In this document: positions 7,677 through 16,267 of the stretch, piece after piece | How the letters are laid out: each line of letters begins with the position of its first letter | How positions within the stretch are numbered: position 1 is the first letter of the stretch | DNA from: Oscillospiraceae bacterium | GTDB lineage: Bacteria > Bacillota_A > Clostridia > Oscillospirales > WRJC01 | Assembly: GCA_009782405.1 (NCBI GenBank) | Contig: WRJC01000041.1 | Coordinates: 1-25,663, forward strand | Direction of reading: 5' to 3' | Length of the DNA stretch: 25,663 nucleotides | Program-made: the position numbers and the translations under genes | Notes under the pieces: generated by a model | Seen by the model: the letters and a program-made list of their open reading frames with translations, nothing else | Database searches by the model: none | What the model was told of the DNA's origin: nothing

Positions 7677-7705
7677 ATTATACCATGCGAAAACAAAAAT
7701 TTCAA
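7677..7705 (-). promoter_or_regulatory. Promoter of the RAYT gene
   Basis: On the minus strand TTGAAA (7705-7700), a 17-bp spacer and TATAAT (7682-7677) form a near-consensus sigma-A promoter with an extended TG. The expected start near 7670 coincides with the most upstream ATG and argues for the internal start at 7631. Confidence 0.72.
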
Positions 7706-7744
7706 CCGTTTTGTTTCATTTTTATTTCATTTCCAAAATTTCTC

Positions 7745-7773
7745 TTGCAATTTTGCGAAAAAAAGTGTAAAAT
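7745..7773 (+). promoter_or_regulatory. Promoter of the yfmF-yfmH-ATPase operon
   Basis: TTGCAA (7745-7750) and TAAAAT (7768-7773) are 17 bp apart. The start would be near 7780, giving a leader of about 37 nt with AAAGGA before the ATG at 7817. It is divergent from the RAYT promoter. Confidence 0.65.
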
Positions 7774-7816
7774 AGTGTCATGGCGAAATATTAGACCGGA
7801 AAGGACAAAAACAAAT

Positions 7817-9121
7817 ATGGGTTTGGACAGGATAAACATCGGATCCGAAATTCACGTAAATTTTGTGGAATCCGACAGGTTCAAGACAAATTACATCGAG
7901 ATCAATGTCATAACGAGGCTTGAAAGCGAAGCCAAAGCCTCCAAAAACGCCCTTTTGGCCATGGTGCTGAAAAGAGGGTGCAGAAACTATCCCACCATGG
8001 CCGACATAACAAGGCGCCAAAACGATCTGTACGCGGCGAAGATAAGCGCCTGGACCGCCAAAATCGGCGAGGCCCAGAGCCTGGTTCTGGCTGCGGAAAT
8101 GCTCGCCGACGAATATTCCTTCGACGGCATGGACATCACCGACGGGGCAATAGACTTGCTCGGCGACATTTTGACCGACCCGCTTTTGGAAGCGGGCGGC
8201 TTTAAGGCCGAATATATGGAAACCGAGAAAACGAATTTGGCCGACCAGATACTCGCGCAGATAAACAACAAAAATGCGTATGCGTACAAAAAATGCATCG
8301 AAAAAATGTGCGAAGGCGAAAGGTTCGCCATAAACAATTTGGGCAGCGTCGAAGCCGCGGGCCAAATCGACGCCCAAAACCTCTATGAGCACTATATCCA
8401 TATCATGTCGCGCTGCGCCATCGAAATTTTCTGCGTGGGCAATTTCGGCGGGAAAAGGACCTCGGTGACCCAAAAGTTCAAAAATCTGCTCGGCGGCATA
8501 AAGCGCGAAAACATCGAGCGCCATGAAACAGACCTGATCTTGCAGGCAAAATTCAAAGGCGAGACAATAGAAGAAATGGAGGTCAGCCAAGGCAAGCTCG
8601 CCATCGGGTTCAGGATGGGGACATCGAACGAAAGTGAAAACTATGCGAAATTCGTTTTGTTCGATGCAGTATACGCGCTGGTGCCAAACGGCAAACTTTT
8701 CCAAAACGTGCGCGAAAAACTCTCGCTTTGCTATTACTGCAGCGCCAAAATAGAGGCGGCCAAGGGGATCGCCACCGTTTTGTGCGGGATAGAAAACGAA
8801 AACAAGCAGAAAGCCAAAGATGAGATACTGCGGCTTCTCGAAGAGATGAAAAACGGCGAATTCACAGAAGAGGACATAACTGCCGCAAGGCTCGCGGTGA
8901 CAAATTCATACAAAGAGGTGTTTGACAGCGCGGCGGACATAGTTTCCTGGTATCTGCGGAGGCTGCTTTGCGGGAATATGAAGACGCCGGAGGACGCAAT
9001 AGGGGAAATAGGCAAAGTCACGAAAGAAGACATAATCGAAAGCGCCAAAAACATGAGCCTTGATGCCATATATTTCCTGAAGGGCACGCTCATCGGCGGC
9101 GAAGAAAGCGAGGAAGAATAA
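7817..9121 (+). CDS. yfmF: M16-family peptidase-like subunit, EF-P modification-associated YfmF type
   Basis: This 434-residue M16 (insulinase/processing peptidase-like) protein lacks the HxxEH zinc motif; the equivalent early region reads YPTMADITRRQNDLYAAKI. It does have the paired Arg and Tyr in LFQNVREKLSLCYYC that non-catalytic M16B subunits use to bind substrate. The gene is followed 1 bp later by a catalytic M16 gene, so the products should form an active-inactive heterodimer. The matching Bacillus pair (named YmfF/YmfH or YfmF/YfmH) is linked to 5-aminopentanol modification of elongation factor P. The frame is open further upstream, but MGLDRINIG at 7817 has AAAGGA upstream and fits the promoter. 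The tail is acidic (GGEESEEE). Confidence 0.85.
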   Translation: MGLDRINIGSEIHVNFVESDRFKTNYIEINVITRLESEAKASKNALLAMVLKRGCRNYPTMADITRRQNDLYAAKISAWTAKIGEAQSLVLAAEMLADEYSFDGMDITDGAIDLLGDILTDPLLEAGGFKAEYMETEKTNLADQILAQINNKNAYAYKKCIEKMCEGERFAINNLGSVEAAGQIDAQNLYEHYIHIMSRCAIEIFCVGNFGGKRTSVTQKFKNLLGGIKRENIERHETDLILQAKFKGETIEEMEVSQGKLAIGFRMGTSNESENYAKFVLFDAVYALVPNGKLFQNVREKLSLCYYCSAKIEAAKGIATVLCGIENENKQKAKDEILRLLEEMKNGEFTEEDITAARLAVTNSYKEVFDSAADIVSWYLRRLLCGNMKTPEDAIGEIGKVTKEDIIESAKNMSLDAIYFLKGTLIGGEESEEE

Positions 9122-9122
9122 A

Positions 9123-10409
9123 ATGGCCAAACTCGTCGAAAACCAAAAACTGCGCGAAAAGTATTACTATTTCAGGCACGAAAGCGGGCTTGACATATAT
9201 GTGGCGCCCAAAAACCACGCTTCTGCATATGCGCTGTTCGGCACAAAATACGGATCAATCGACAACAAATTCAAAACGGGCGGCGACGCCGAATTTGTGT
9301 CCGTTCCGGACGGCATCGCGCATTTTCTCGAACACAAACTGTTCGAAAACGAAAACGGGATAAACGCCGACCAGCTTTTTGCCGCCACCGGCGCGAATTC
9401 AAACGCCTACACCGCCTTCGAAAAGACCTGCTACTTGTTTTCATGTTCGGACAACGGGGAAAAATTCGAACAGTCCCTGAAGATATTGCTCGATTTCGTC
9501 ACGCACCCGTATTTCACCGAGGAGTCCATACAAAAAGAACAGGGCATAATCGGGCAGGAAATAAGGATGTACGACGACAGCCCGAGCTGGCAGGTGTATT
9601 TTTTGCTGCTTTCCAACATGTACCAAAAACACAGCGTGCGCCTCGACATAGCGGGCACCGTCGAATCCATATTTCAGATAACCCCCGAAATCCTGTACAA
9701 ATGCCACAGCGCTTTCTACAACCTGAACAACATGATTTTGTGCGTTGCGGGAAATGTTACCCCCGAGCAGGTAAAAAAAGTGGCGGACATGGCCTTGGCT
9801 CCGGCGGAAGCGTTTGACATAGAGCGGTACAAATACGACGAGCCCGAAGGGGTACGGCAAAGCAGGGTGGAAAAAAAGCTGAAAGTTTCAAAGCCGCTGT
9901 TTCACATCGGGATCAAAGACCCTGAAACCGGGCTTTTCGGCAATGCGCTCGCCAAAAAGTCCGCCGAGTCGGATATACTGCTGAACATGGCCTTCGGCAA
10001 ATCGAGCGGCTTCTATACGCGCTTGTACAACCTCGGCAAGATAAACAATAAATTCGAGGCGGGAGCCGAAATCGAGCCGGAATTTTCCCATTTCATACTA
10101 AGCGGCGAATCCGACGATCCCGACTATGTGATGGATGCGGCGATTGCCGAATTCGAATCCAAGATAAAAAACGGGCTCGACAGGCAGGATTTCGAAAGGT
10201 TCAAAAAAGCGGGCTATGCCGACAGCGTCACCTTGTTCGACAGCACGGAGAACATAGCCAATTCGATGATGAACTGCCTGTTTCGGGGATACGATATCTT
10301 GGATCTCCCCGAGATCATCGGAAGCGTGAAATTTGAAGATGTGGAGCGCAGGCTGGATCAAATTTTCAAAAAGGAAAATTTCATCATGTCCGTGATCAGC
10401 CCGATTTAG
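9123..10409 (+). CDS. yfmH: M16-family zinc peptidase, EF-P modification-associated YfmH type
   Basis: This 428-residue protein carries the inverted zinc motif HxxEH (HFLEH, H67-H71, with Glu70 as base) and a third ligand at Glu146 in GQEIRMYDD, 75 residues later as expected for M16. It then has the two-domain M16 architecture and no signal peptide, so it is cytoplasmic. It is the catalytic partner of the preceding gene. The start follows GAGGAAG that overlaps the end of yfmF. The stop TAG at 10407-10409 abuts a second TAG formed by a REP-like GTAG foot. No EF-P or other modification gene is visible here, so the role is assigned by family only. Confidence 0.88.
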   Translation: MAKLVENQKLREKYYYFRHESGLDIYVAPKNHASAYALFGTKYGSIDNKFKTGGDAEFVSVPDGIAHFLEHKLFENENGINADQLFAATGANSNAYTAFEKTCYLFSCSDNGEKFEQSLKILLDFVTHPYFTEESIQKEQGIIGQEIRMYDDSPSWQVYFLLLSNMYQKHSVRLDIAGTVESIFQITPEILYKCHSAFYNLNNMILCVAGNVTPEQVKKVADMALAPAEAFDIERYKYDEPEGVRQSRVEKKLKVSKPLFHIGIKDPETGLFGNALAKKSAESDILLNMAFGKSSGFYTRLYNLGKINNKFEAGAEIEPEFSHFILSGESDDPDYVMDAAIAEFESKIKNGLDRQDFERFKKAGYADSVTLFDSTENIANSMMNCLFRGYDILDLPEIIGSVKFEDVERRLDQIFKKENFIMSVISPI

Positions 10410-10434
10410 TAGGGCAAGGGCTCTGCTCTTGCCG
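10409..10434 (+). repeat. Divergent REP-like palindrome D between yfmH and the ATPase gene
   Basis: GTAG (10409-10412) is followed by a 9-bp stem (10413-10421 with 10425-10433, one G-T pair) closed by a TCT loop. The foot and layout match the REP copies, but the stem sequence differs. A second small hairpin, GTTGC-ATAG-GCAAC, follows at 10438-10451. There is no T-tract, so it is not a classical terminator. Confidence 0.6.
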
Positions 10435-10464
10435 TCCGTTGCATAGGCAACGAAAGGAAACAAA

Positions 10465-12903
10465 GTGAATTCAAGTTCCAAAAACAAATACAGAAATCTG
10501 GCGCGCTGCAACCCGGATCCCGCAGTGGGCCTGAGCTTAGAGCAGGTGGCCAAAAGAATCGAGGCCGGGGCGGCGAATTCCGCCGGAAGCGGGCTCACGC
10601 CGGGCGTGGGAAAAATCATCCTCAAAAATTCGCTGACGCTGTTCAACTTCGTGTACGCATTCATCGCCATCGCGCTTGCGGCAACCGGGAACGCCAGCCA
10701 GATACTTTTTATCTGGGTGAGCGTGACAAACACGCTTCTCGGGATCGTGCAGGAGCTATGGGCGAAGCGCGCGCTCGACAAACTGTCGGTTTTGGCAAAG
10801 GCTTCCGTGTCCGTGATGCGCGAGGGGAAAATTGCGAAAATATCCCAGGAAGAAGTGGTTCTCGACGACATCATGCTGCTCTCGGCGGGCAGCCAGGTCT
10901 GCGCCGACGCGGTGGTGGTCAAAGCGGATCTTCTGGAAATGGACGAATCGCTTCTCACCGGGGAATCCGAGAGGATAAAAAAATCCGAAGGGGATCCCGT
11001 GCTTTCGGGAAGCTACGTGGCAAGCGGGCGCGCATATGCCCGGGTGGTTTCCGTTGGCGAAGAGAGCTACGCCCATTCGCTGATCGCCGAAGCCAAAAAA
11101 AACAAAAAGAAAATCCCCAAACTCCAGTCAATACTGAAACGCATAATAATGGCGCTGACGATCGTGATCTTCCCGCTGGGCACCGCGCTCTTCGCGGTGA
11201 AATATGGCAGGGGCGAGGATTTCCAGAGCGTCATTTTGGGTACTGCCACTTCTGTTTTGGGCATGATACCCGCAGGGCTGATCGTTTTGACCGGGGTCAC
11301 GATGTCGGTGGGGGCGCTCAAGCTCTCGCAGAAAAAGGCGCTGGTCCAGTCGCTGCCCAACATCGAAACGCTCGCCAGGACCGACGTTTTGTGCCTCGAC
11401 AAAACCGGCACGATAACCGACGGCACGCTCGCCTTCGAGTACATGGAAGTCTACAACAACATCCCCGAGGAAAACGTGAAACTGACAATATCCGAACTCA
11501 TGGGCGCGACAGGCGATTCAAACTCCACGGCGAAAGCGCTCTCCGACGCATTCGGCAGAACCGAGAACTGGCCGATAATGACCCGGATGCCTTTTTCCTC
11601 CGAGCGGAAATGGAGCGGCGCCACATTTGCCGGAATGGGCAGTTACGTAATCGGCTCGCCCGGCATCATGTTCAAAAACCAGCAGGCGGATTTCTTGGAC
11701 AAGGCGAACGAGGAGGCGCAAAAAGGGATGCGCGCCATCGCTTTGGCCTATTCGCAAAACGAGATCATCGGCGGACAGCTGCCCGACAGGCTCTTTTGCA
11801 TGGCGCTGCTGTTCATTTCCGACCATATAAGGGAAAACGCGGCGGAAACTTTCCGTTATTTAGCCGAGGAAAAAATCACGATAAAAGTGATCTCCGGCGA
11901 CAATCCGAGGACGGTATCCGCCGTGGCGGAAAAAGCGGGTCTTGAAAACGCGAAAAGGGCGGTGGACATGAGCGCGCTTGCAAAGGGCGCGGACTACGCG
12001 GAAATCGCCGAAAAATTCACCGTTTTCGGCCATGTAACCCCGCAGCAGAAGCGCGAGCTGATACGCGCGATAAAGAAAAACGGCCATACCGCATGTATGA
12101 CCGGGGACGGGGTGAACGACATACTCGCCATGCGCGAATCCGATTGCAGCGTGGCGATGGTGGGGGGCAACGACGCCGCAAGGTCGGCTTGCGATTTTGT
12201 CTTGATGTCCGACGATTTCGGCGCTATGGCCGAAGTGCTGAAAGAGGGGCGGCGGATTATAAACAACATAGAGAAAATATCCGCGATATTCCTCGTGAAA
12301 ACCATATATTCCGTGATACTCACGCTGATCTATATCTTTCTTCCCTACCCCTACCCGATCATACCCTTGCAGATGATGCCCGTCAACGAGCTGACAATCG
12401 GCATACCTTCGTTTTTTTTGGCGCTGCAAAAAAACTACGCCCGGCCCGCAGGGCAAATGCTCACAAAGATCCTCGAGCACACCCTGCCCGCCGCGATCAC
12501 GGTGATAATAAACACTATGTACATACAGATCGCGGGCATACTGTTCGAAATCCCCGTTTTGGAATCCTCGACAATGGTGGTGTTCTTGGTCGGGATCGTG
12601 GGCTTTTACCTGATGATGCAGCTCGCCGACCCGTTCACCTGGCGCATAAAGCTGATGATCGCGCTGCTGTTTTCCGCGTTTTTGCTGTCGTTTTTGCTCT
12701 TTGATTCCATCGCCTCGTTTTTCTTCGGCGGGGGGGATTCGGTTTTCGCCGGATTGGCCGGCAAAAACGTGTTCTTCTATATGCCGCTCGTTTATTTCAG
12801 CTATTATGTGCACAGCTTTTTAGGCAAAGTCTGCCGCAAGGCCATGGACGCCTACATGATACTAAAAACGGCGGGTTGGATGAAAAAAGGTAAAAAAGCG
12901 TGA
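10465..12903 (+). CDS. P-type cation-transporting ATPase, CtpE-like
   Basis: The 812-residue protein has all cytoplasmic P-type ATPase motifs. The actuator loop is TGES at 165-168, phosphorylation is at D312 in CLDKTGTITDG, and the hinge is TGDGVNDILAMRESD at 546-560. Membrane helices flank these, with a helical block at about 620-790. The overall layout and the QSLPNIETLAR-DVLCLDKTGT stretch resemble the CtpE-like branch, reported as calcium transporters in mycobacteria. The M4 ion-binding motif, normally PEGL there, reads IPAGL (P269, A270). The acidic ligand is lost, so the ion or activity may differ. The start is GTG at 10465 with AAAGGA upstream. It is probably co-transcribed with yfmFH. 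Confidence 0.9.
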   Translation: MNSSSKNKYRNLARCNPDPAVGLSLEQVAKRIEAGAANSAGSGLTPGVGKIILKNSLTLFNFVYAFIAIALAATGNASQILFIWVSVTNTLLGIVQELWAKRALDKLSVLAKASVSVMREGKIAKISQEEVVLDDIMLLSAGSQVCADAVVVKADLLEMDESLLTGESERIKKSEGDPVLSGSYVASGRAYARVVSVGEESYAHSLIAEAKKNKKKIPKLQSILKRIIMALTIVIFPLGTALFAVKYGRGEDFQSVILGTATSVLGMIPAGLIVLTGVTMSVGALKLSQKKALVQSLPNIETLARTDVLCLDKTGTITDGTLAFEYMEVYNNIPEENVKLTISELMGATGDSNSTAKALSDAFGRTENWPIMTRMPFSSERKWSGATFAGMGSYVIGSPGIMFKNQQADFLDKANEEAQKGMRAIALAYSQNEIIGGQLPDRLFCMALLFISDHIRENAAETFRYLAEEKITIKVISGDNPRTVSAVAEKAGLENAKRAVDMSALAKGADYAEIAEKFTVFGHVTPQQKRELIRAIKKNGHTACMTGDGVNDILAMRESDCSVAMVGGNDAARSACDFVLMSDDFGAMAEVLKEGRRIINNIEKISAIFLVKTIYSVILTLIYIFLPYPYPIIPLQMMPVNELTIGIPSFFLALQKNYARPAGQMLTKILEHTLPAAITVIINTMYIQIAGILFEIPVLESSTMVVFLVGIVGFYLMMQLADPFTWRIKLMIALLFSAFLLSFLLFDSIASFFFGGGDSVFAGLAGKNVFFYMPLVYFSYYVHSFLGKVCRKAMDAYMILKTAGWMKKGKKA

Positions 12904-12911
12904 AAATCAGG

Positions 12912-14516
12912 CTAATCCTGCTCCTCTTCCGGCTGCCCCTCGCCTGCATAATCTTCTTCATCTTCGTGGTCGTCATAATCGACGAGCTGGTTGTCTCTGC
13001 CGGTCACGGACGCGCCGCCTTCCTCCGCGATGGCGTCTATGGGCGAAAAGTCGGTTATTTGATTCTCGTCGAGCGATATGGATGAAAGCCCGGAAAGCGG
13101 AGCGAGCGCGGATATGTCCGAAATCCGGTTGCTTTTCAGCGACAGGTTTGCAAGGCTTGTCAAAGCGCCGAGCGGGGACAAATCTTCTATGTCGTTGTCG
13201 TCGGCGTGCAGGGTCATGAGGCTTTCAAGCCCGGACAGCGGGGACAAGTCCGATATGTGGTTGCCGTTGGCGTAGAGCGTTTCAAGCAGGGCGCACTTCT
13301 CTATGCCGCCCAGCCCGGCTATGGCGTTTTCGCCTATGTCGAGATATTTGAGGGAAGCCGAAAACACGGGCGAAGCGTCTTCTATTTGGTTTGCGCTCAG
13401 GTACAGGTTTTCCGGAGCGAGCCCGGAGAGCGCCGATATGTCCTTTATTTGGTTGTTTGGGAGCGAAAGGTTTTTAAGCTGCGAAAGGTTTCGTATGGGC
13501 GAAATGTCTTCGATTTCGTTGGAATTCAAAAACAGGTCGGTCAGGTTTTTGAGTTCTTTGAGCGCGCCGATATCCGAAATTTGGTTCCCGGGCAGATAAA
13601 GTTCGGCGAGATCGGTCAGCGAAGAGACAAACGATATATCGGAAACGCCCGCAGTGGTCAGATTCAGCGACTTGAGCCCGGTCAAACTCCCCAAAACGGA
13701 TGCATCCTCGATGGCGCAGTACTGGACGCTCAGATTCTCAATTGCAAGAAGGCCGCCCAGCGGCGCAAAATCGGTGGCCGCCGCATTGAAAATGACCACG
13801 TCGCTGAGCGATTTCATGTTTTCCAAAACGCTCAAATCGTTGAATTTGGACAAATAAGCCGATGGGATCCCGAAATAATAGTACAAAGTGGCGTTTGGCT
13901 GGTTTATCGCGATATATTCCACATTCGAAAATTTGGCGAAATCCGAATAGTCGTTTATTGGGATTTCGGATGTGGCGGATTTGAAATAGCCCCCCACCGC
14001 ATCGTCGTCGTATGCGCTCTGATCCTCGGCTTTTAAATAAGCCAGGGCTTCGGGACCTCCTATGGTGAGTTTGAAGCCTTCCAATTGGAGCCCGAAACTG
14101 TTGGAGCCGTAATCGAGGTCGTAATCGCCCTCCAAAATCAGGACTTTGACTTCATCCAAATCTTTTTGGTTCACGAAAGCCGGAAATTTGCCGAGCGCCG
14201 AAGACGCCGCCGCCAGAAGCCCTTTGTCCCCGATCAGATCCGAGCTTTGGAGCATATGGTCCGCCGCTACATAACCCCCGATGCCCACCACAAAGAAAAT
14301 CGAAGTCAGAATGGCGGCCATCCCGTACTTTTTGGAGCCAAGGAAAAAACCGGGAATCGCGGCTATCAGCGCGTATGCCACTATATATGGGACAATTGCC
14401 TCGAATCTGAAGATTATGCCGCAAGCGACCATTATCAAAGCGGGCAAAACAAGCGCCGCCGGGTATATGAGGGAGCTTTTTTTCATGGTTGTGCCAGGTG
14501 CCTTAGAATTTGCCAT
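12912..14516 (-). CDS. Membrane-anchored leucine-rich-repeat protein
   Basis: This 534-residue protein begins with three hydrophobic helices (about 15-37, 39-60 and 64-85) with lysines placed so that the rest should face outside. Residues about 205-500 carry at least ten 21-22-residue leucine-rich repeats of the LxxLxLxxNxIxDIxxL type, the short SDS22/internalin-like class, usually a protein-binding solenoid. The C-terminus is a strongly acidic tail (DYDDHEDEEDYAGEGQ). There is no sorting motif. GGAGG lies 8 nt before the ATG. It runs convergent to the ATPase gene with only 8 bp between stops and no obvious terminator. The ligand is unknown; an adhesion or sensing role is a guess. Confidence 0.88.
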   Translation of the reverse strand: MANSKAPGTTMKKSSLIYPAALVLPALIMVACGIIFRFEAIVPYIVAYALIAAIPGFFLGSKKYGMAAILTSIFFVVGIGGYVAADHMLQSSDLIGDKGLLAAASSALGKFPAFVNQKDLDEVKVLILEGDYDLDYGSNSFGLQLEGFKLTIGGPEALAYLKAEDQSAYDDDAVGGYFKSATSEIPINDYSDFAKFSNVEYIAINQPNATLYYYFGIPSAYLSKFNDLSVLENMKSLSDVVIFNAAATDFAPLGGLLAIENLSVQYCAIEDASVLGSLTGLKSLNLTTAGVSDISFVSSLTDLAELYLPGNQISDIGALKELKNLTDLFLNSNEIEDISPIRNLSQLKNLSLPNNQIKDISALSGLAPENLYLSANQIEDASPVFSASLKYLDIGENAIAGLGGIEKCALLETLYANGNHISDLSPLSGLESLMTLHADDNDIEDLSPLGALTSLANLSLKSNRISDISALAPLSGLSSISLDENQITDFSPIDAIAEEGGASVTGRDNQLVDYDDHEDEEDYAGEGQPEEEQD

Positions 14517-14554
14517 TTTTAATCCTCCGCATTTTTATATTTTACAACATGGAC

Positions 14555-14583
14555 AGGATACCATTTTTCGACAAAAATGTCAA
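14555..14583 (-). promoter_or_regulatory. Promoter of the leucine-rich-repeat gene
   Basis: On the minus strand a consensus TTGACA (14583-14578), a 17-bp spacer and TATCCT (14560-14555) point at the ATG at 14516. Its -35 box is one arm of a 7-bp inverted repeat shared with the divergent promoter. Confidence 0.6.
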
Positions 14584-14619
14584 GCCTTTTTTTGTGTATT
14601 GCGTCAAAAAAAATAAATC

Positions 14620-14648
14620 TTGACATATTTTTTTGTTTGGGGTATAAT
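14620..14648 (+). promoter_or_regulatory. Consensus sigma-A promoter of the DUF4091 gene
   Basis: TTGACA (14620-14625), a 17-bp spacer and TATAAT (14643-14648) are a perfect sigma-A consensus. The start would be near 14655 and the leader about 44 nt. The inverted repeat TGTCAAG (14578-14584) / CTTGACA (14619-14625) places both divergent -35 boxes in one symmetric region, where a repressor could act. Confidence 0.8.
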
Positions 14649-14698
14649 ACGCATAGCGAATATGGAATAAAATTGAACAAGCAAGGATGGTGTATATA

Positions 14699-16267
14699 AT
14701 GGATTATACGACGGTGAGCTCAAGCGAATGGACATACCCGGACACGACAGACTACAAGACGGCGAGCCGGGTTTTGGCTTGCCATGCGGCCCGCGGGGGC
14801 TGGCTTTCAGGCCAGATACTCCTGTTCGGGGCGGCGGCCTCCGAAAATATTTGCTGCGAATGGAGCGGCATGTCAGGGCTTGAATTCGAAGTTTATGAGA
14901 TGGCGCCGATTTTCGTGGGCGAGCCCGGGCTAAAAACGCACGACCCAACCCCGCTCTACCCCAACCGCACCGGCCCGTTCTATATCTACGACTGCATGAA
15001 GCCGCTCGGCGCAAAGATATCGGCGATGGAGGGCACGGCTGCGCTGTATGTCTGCGCCCATGTTCCGGAAAGCTTTGCAGCGGGGGCATACGAGGGCGGC
15101 CTTGCCATAAAGCTCGGCGGCGAAAAAATCGAGATACCCGTGAGCTTCGTCGTGCACAAAGCGGTTTTGCCGGAGGAGAGCCTGAAATTTTCCACTTGGT
15201 ACAACCCGCGCCTCACGGAGAAATATCACGATGTCGAGCGCGGTTCGGACGAGTACGCCCGCATCGATCTGCTCTACCACAAAATGATGCGGCGAATGCA
15301 CATGAATACGCTTAGGGTGGACATCGGCGTCGGGGTGAAACAGACCGGAGAAAACAAATACGAGTTCGATTTCTCGGAGTTTGAGCAATATGTCAAAATG
15401 GGCATATCCTTGGGCTTCAAATATTTCAAAACCCCTTCGATAGGCGGAAGGAAAAGCTGGTACGAGTCCACCATCTACGTAAAAGGCGGCGAGCTGCCCT
15501 GCCTTTCATATGAAGGGTACGCCTATCTCTCGCAGTATCTCGGCGAATTCGGCAAACTCCTGAAAAACAACGGCTGGACGGATATATTCTATGTCAGCAT
15601 AGCCGACGAGCCAAACGACGCGAACGCGCTCGAATACAGGGCGTTTTGCGGCATGGTCCGCCATCTGCTCCCGGGGATAAAGCTTTTCGACGCCATGTCC
15701 CACGCGCCGGTATACGGCAGCCTCGACGTATATGTGCCGCTCAACTCGGAGTATGAGAAGCACATGGAAGTGTTCGAGCGTTTCCGGGGGACGGGCGACG
15801 AGCTTTGGCATTATGTGTGCTGCGGGCCCAGGGGCGAGGGCTACATAAACAGGTTCATGGACTATCCGCTGTTGGCTACAAGATACCTGTTCTGGGGCAA
15901 CTACAAATACAACCTCGCGGGATATCTCCACTGGGCGGTGAACCAATACCAGCCCGGCCAGGATCCGTTTACAGATAACTGGCCTAAGCATACGAACGCC
16001 GGCAATTCGTGCATACTGCCCCCCGGTGACACGCATATAATATACCCGGGCGAGGGGGAGCCCTGGATGTCGATGCGCCTCGAGGCGCACAGGGAGAGCG
16101 CGGAGGAATATGAGATGCTTTTGGCCATCGCCCAAAAGGACAAAGAGGCCGCAGACAGGCTGTGCGGAAAATGCTTTTCCGGTTTTAACAGCGTAGAAAA
16201 CGACCCCGCCATATTCGACGGGGTGCGCGTTGAAATATTCGAGACGCTCGGAAAATTGCAAAATTGA
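14699..16267 (+). CDS. DUF4091-type glycoside-hydrolase-like protein
   Basis: The 522-residue product has an N-terminal beta-sandwich-like part (about 1-170, ending EIPVSFVVHKAVLPEE). A TIM-barrel-like catalytic part follows with FYVSIADEP (D303, E304), LFDAMSHAPVYG, DELWHYVCCGPRGEGYIN, and YLHWAVNQYQ. The last segment, WMSMRLEAHRESAEEYEMLLAIAQ, matches the end of DUF4091 proteins (usually R-x-E-A-x-x-D-G-x-E-D-Y-E-x-L). These are mostly uncharacterised glycan-acting enzymes. No signal peptide is present, so it is probably cytoplasmic. An ATG at 14687 is also in frame but sits on the AAGG site itself, so 14699 is preferred. Its stop abuts the stop of the convergent gene. The Asp-Glu pair as catalytic residues is inference. 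Confidence 0.85.
   Translation: MDYTTVSSSEWTYPDTTDYKTASRVLACHAARGGWLSGQILLFGAAASENICCEWSGMSGLEFEVYEMAPIFVGEPGLKTHDPTPLYPNRTGPFYIYDCMKPLGAKISAMEGTAALYVCAHVPESFAAGAYEGGLAIKLGGEKIEIPVSFVVHKAVLPEESLKFSTWYNPRLTEKYHDVERGSDEYARIDLLYHKMMRRMHMNTLRVDIGVGVKQTGENKYEFDFSEFEQYVKMGISLGFKYFKTPSIGGRKSWYESTIYVKGGELPCLSYEGYAYLSQYLGEFGKLLKNNGWTDIFYVSIADEPNDANALEYRAFCGMVRHLLPGIKLFDAMSHAPVYGSLDVYVPLNSEYEKHMEVFERFRGTGDELWHYVCCGPRGEGYINRFMDYPLLATRYLFWGNYKYNLAGYLHWAVNQYQPGQDPFTDNWPKHTNAGNSCILPPGDTHIIYPGEGEPWMSMRLEAHRESAEEYEMLLAIAQKDKEAADRLCGKCFSGFNSVENDPAIFDGVRVEIFETLGKLQN

Noticed and set aside
7778..8704. Long minus-strand open frame opposite yfmF
   Set aside because: It is a shadow of the yfmF codons, with no family motifs and no ribosome binding site. 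The plus-strand product is a clear M16 protein.
10758..11945. 395-codon open frame in another plus frame inside the ATPase gene
   Set aside because: The translation is Arg/His/Gly-rich and low in hydrophobic structure, typical of a shifted frame in GC-rich coding DNA.
12904..12911. Terminator between the convergent ATPase and leucine-rich-repeat genes
   Set aside because: Only 8 bp separate the stops and no hairpin with T-run was seen around them.
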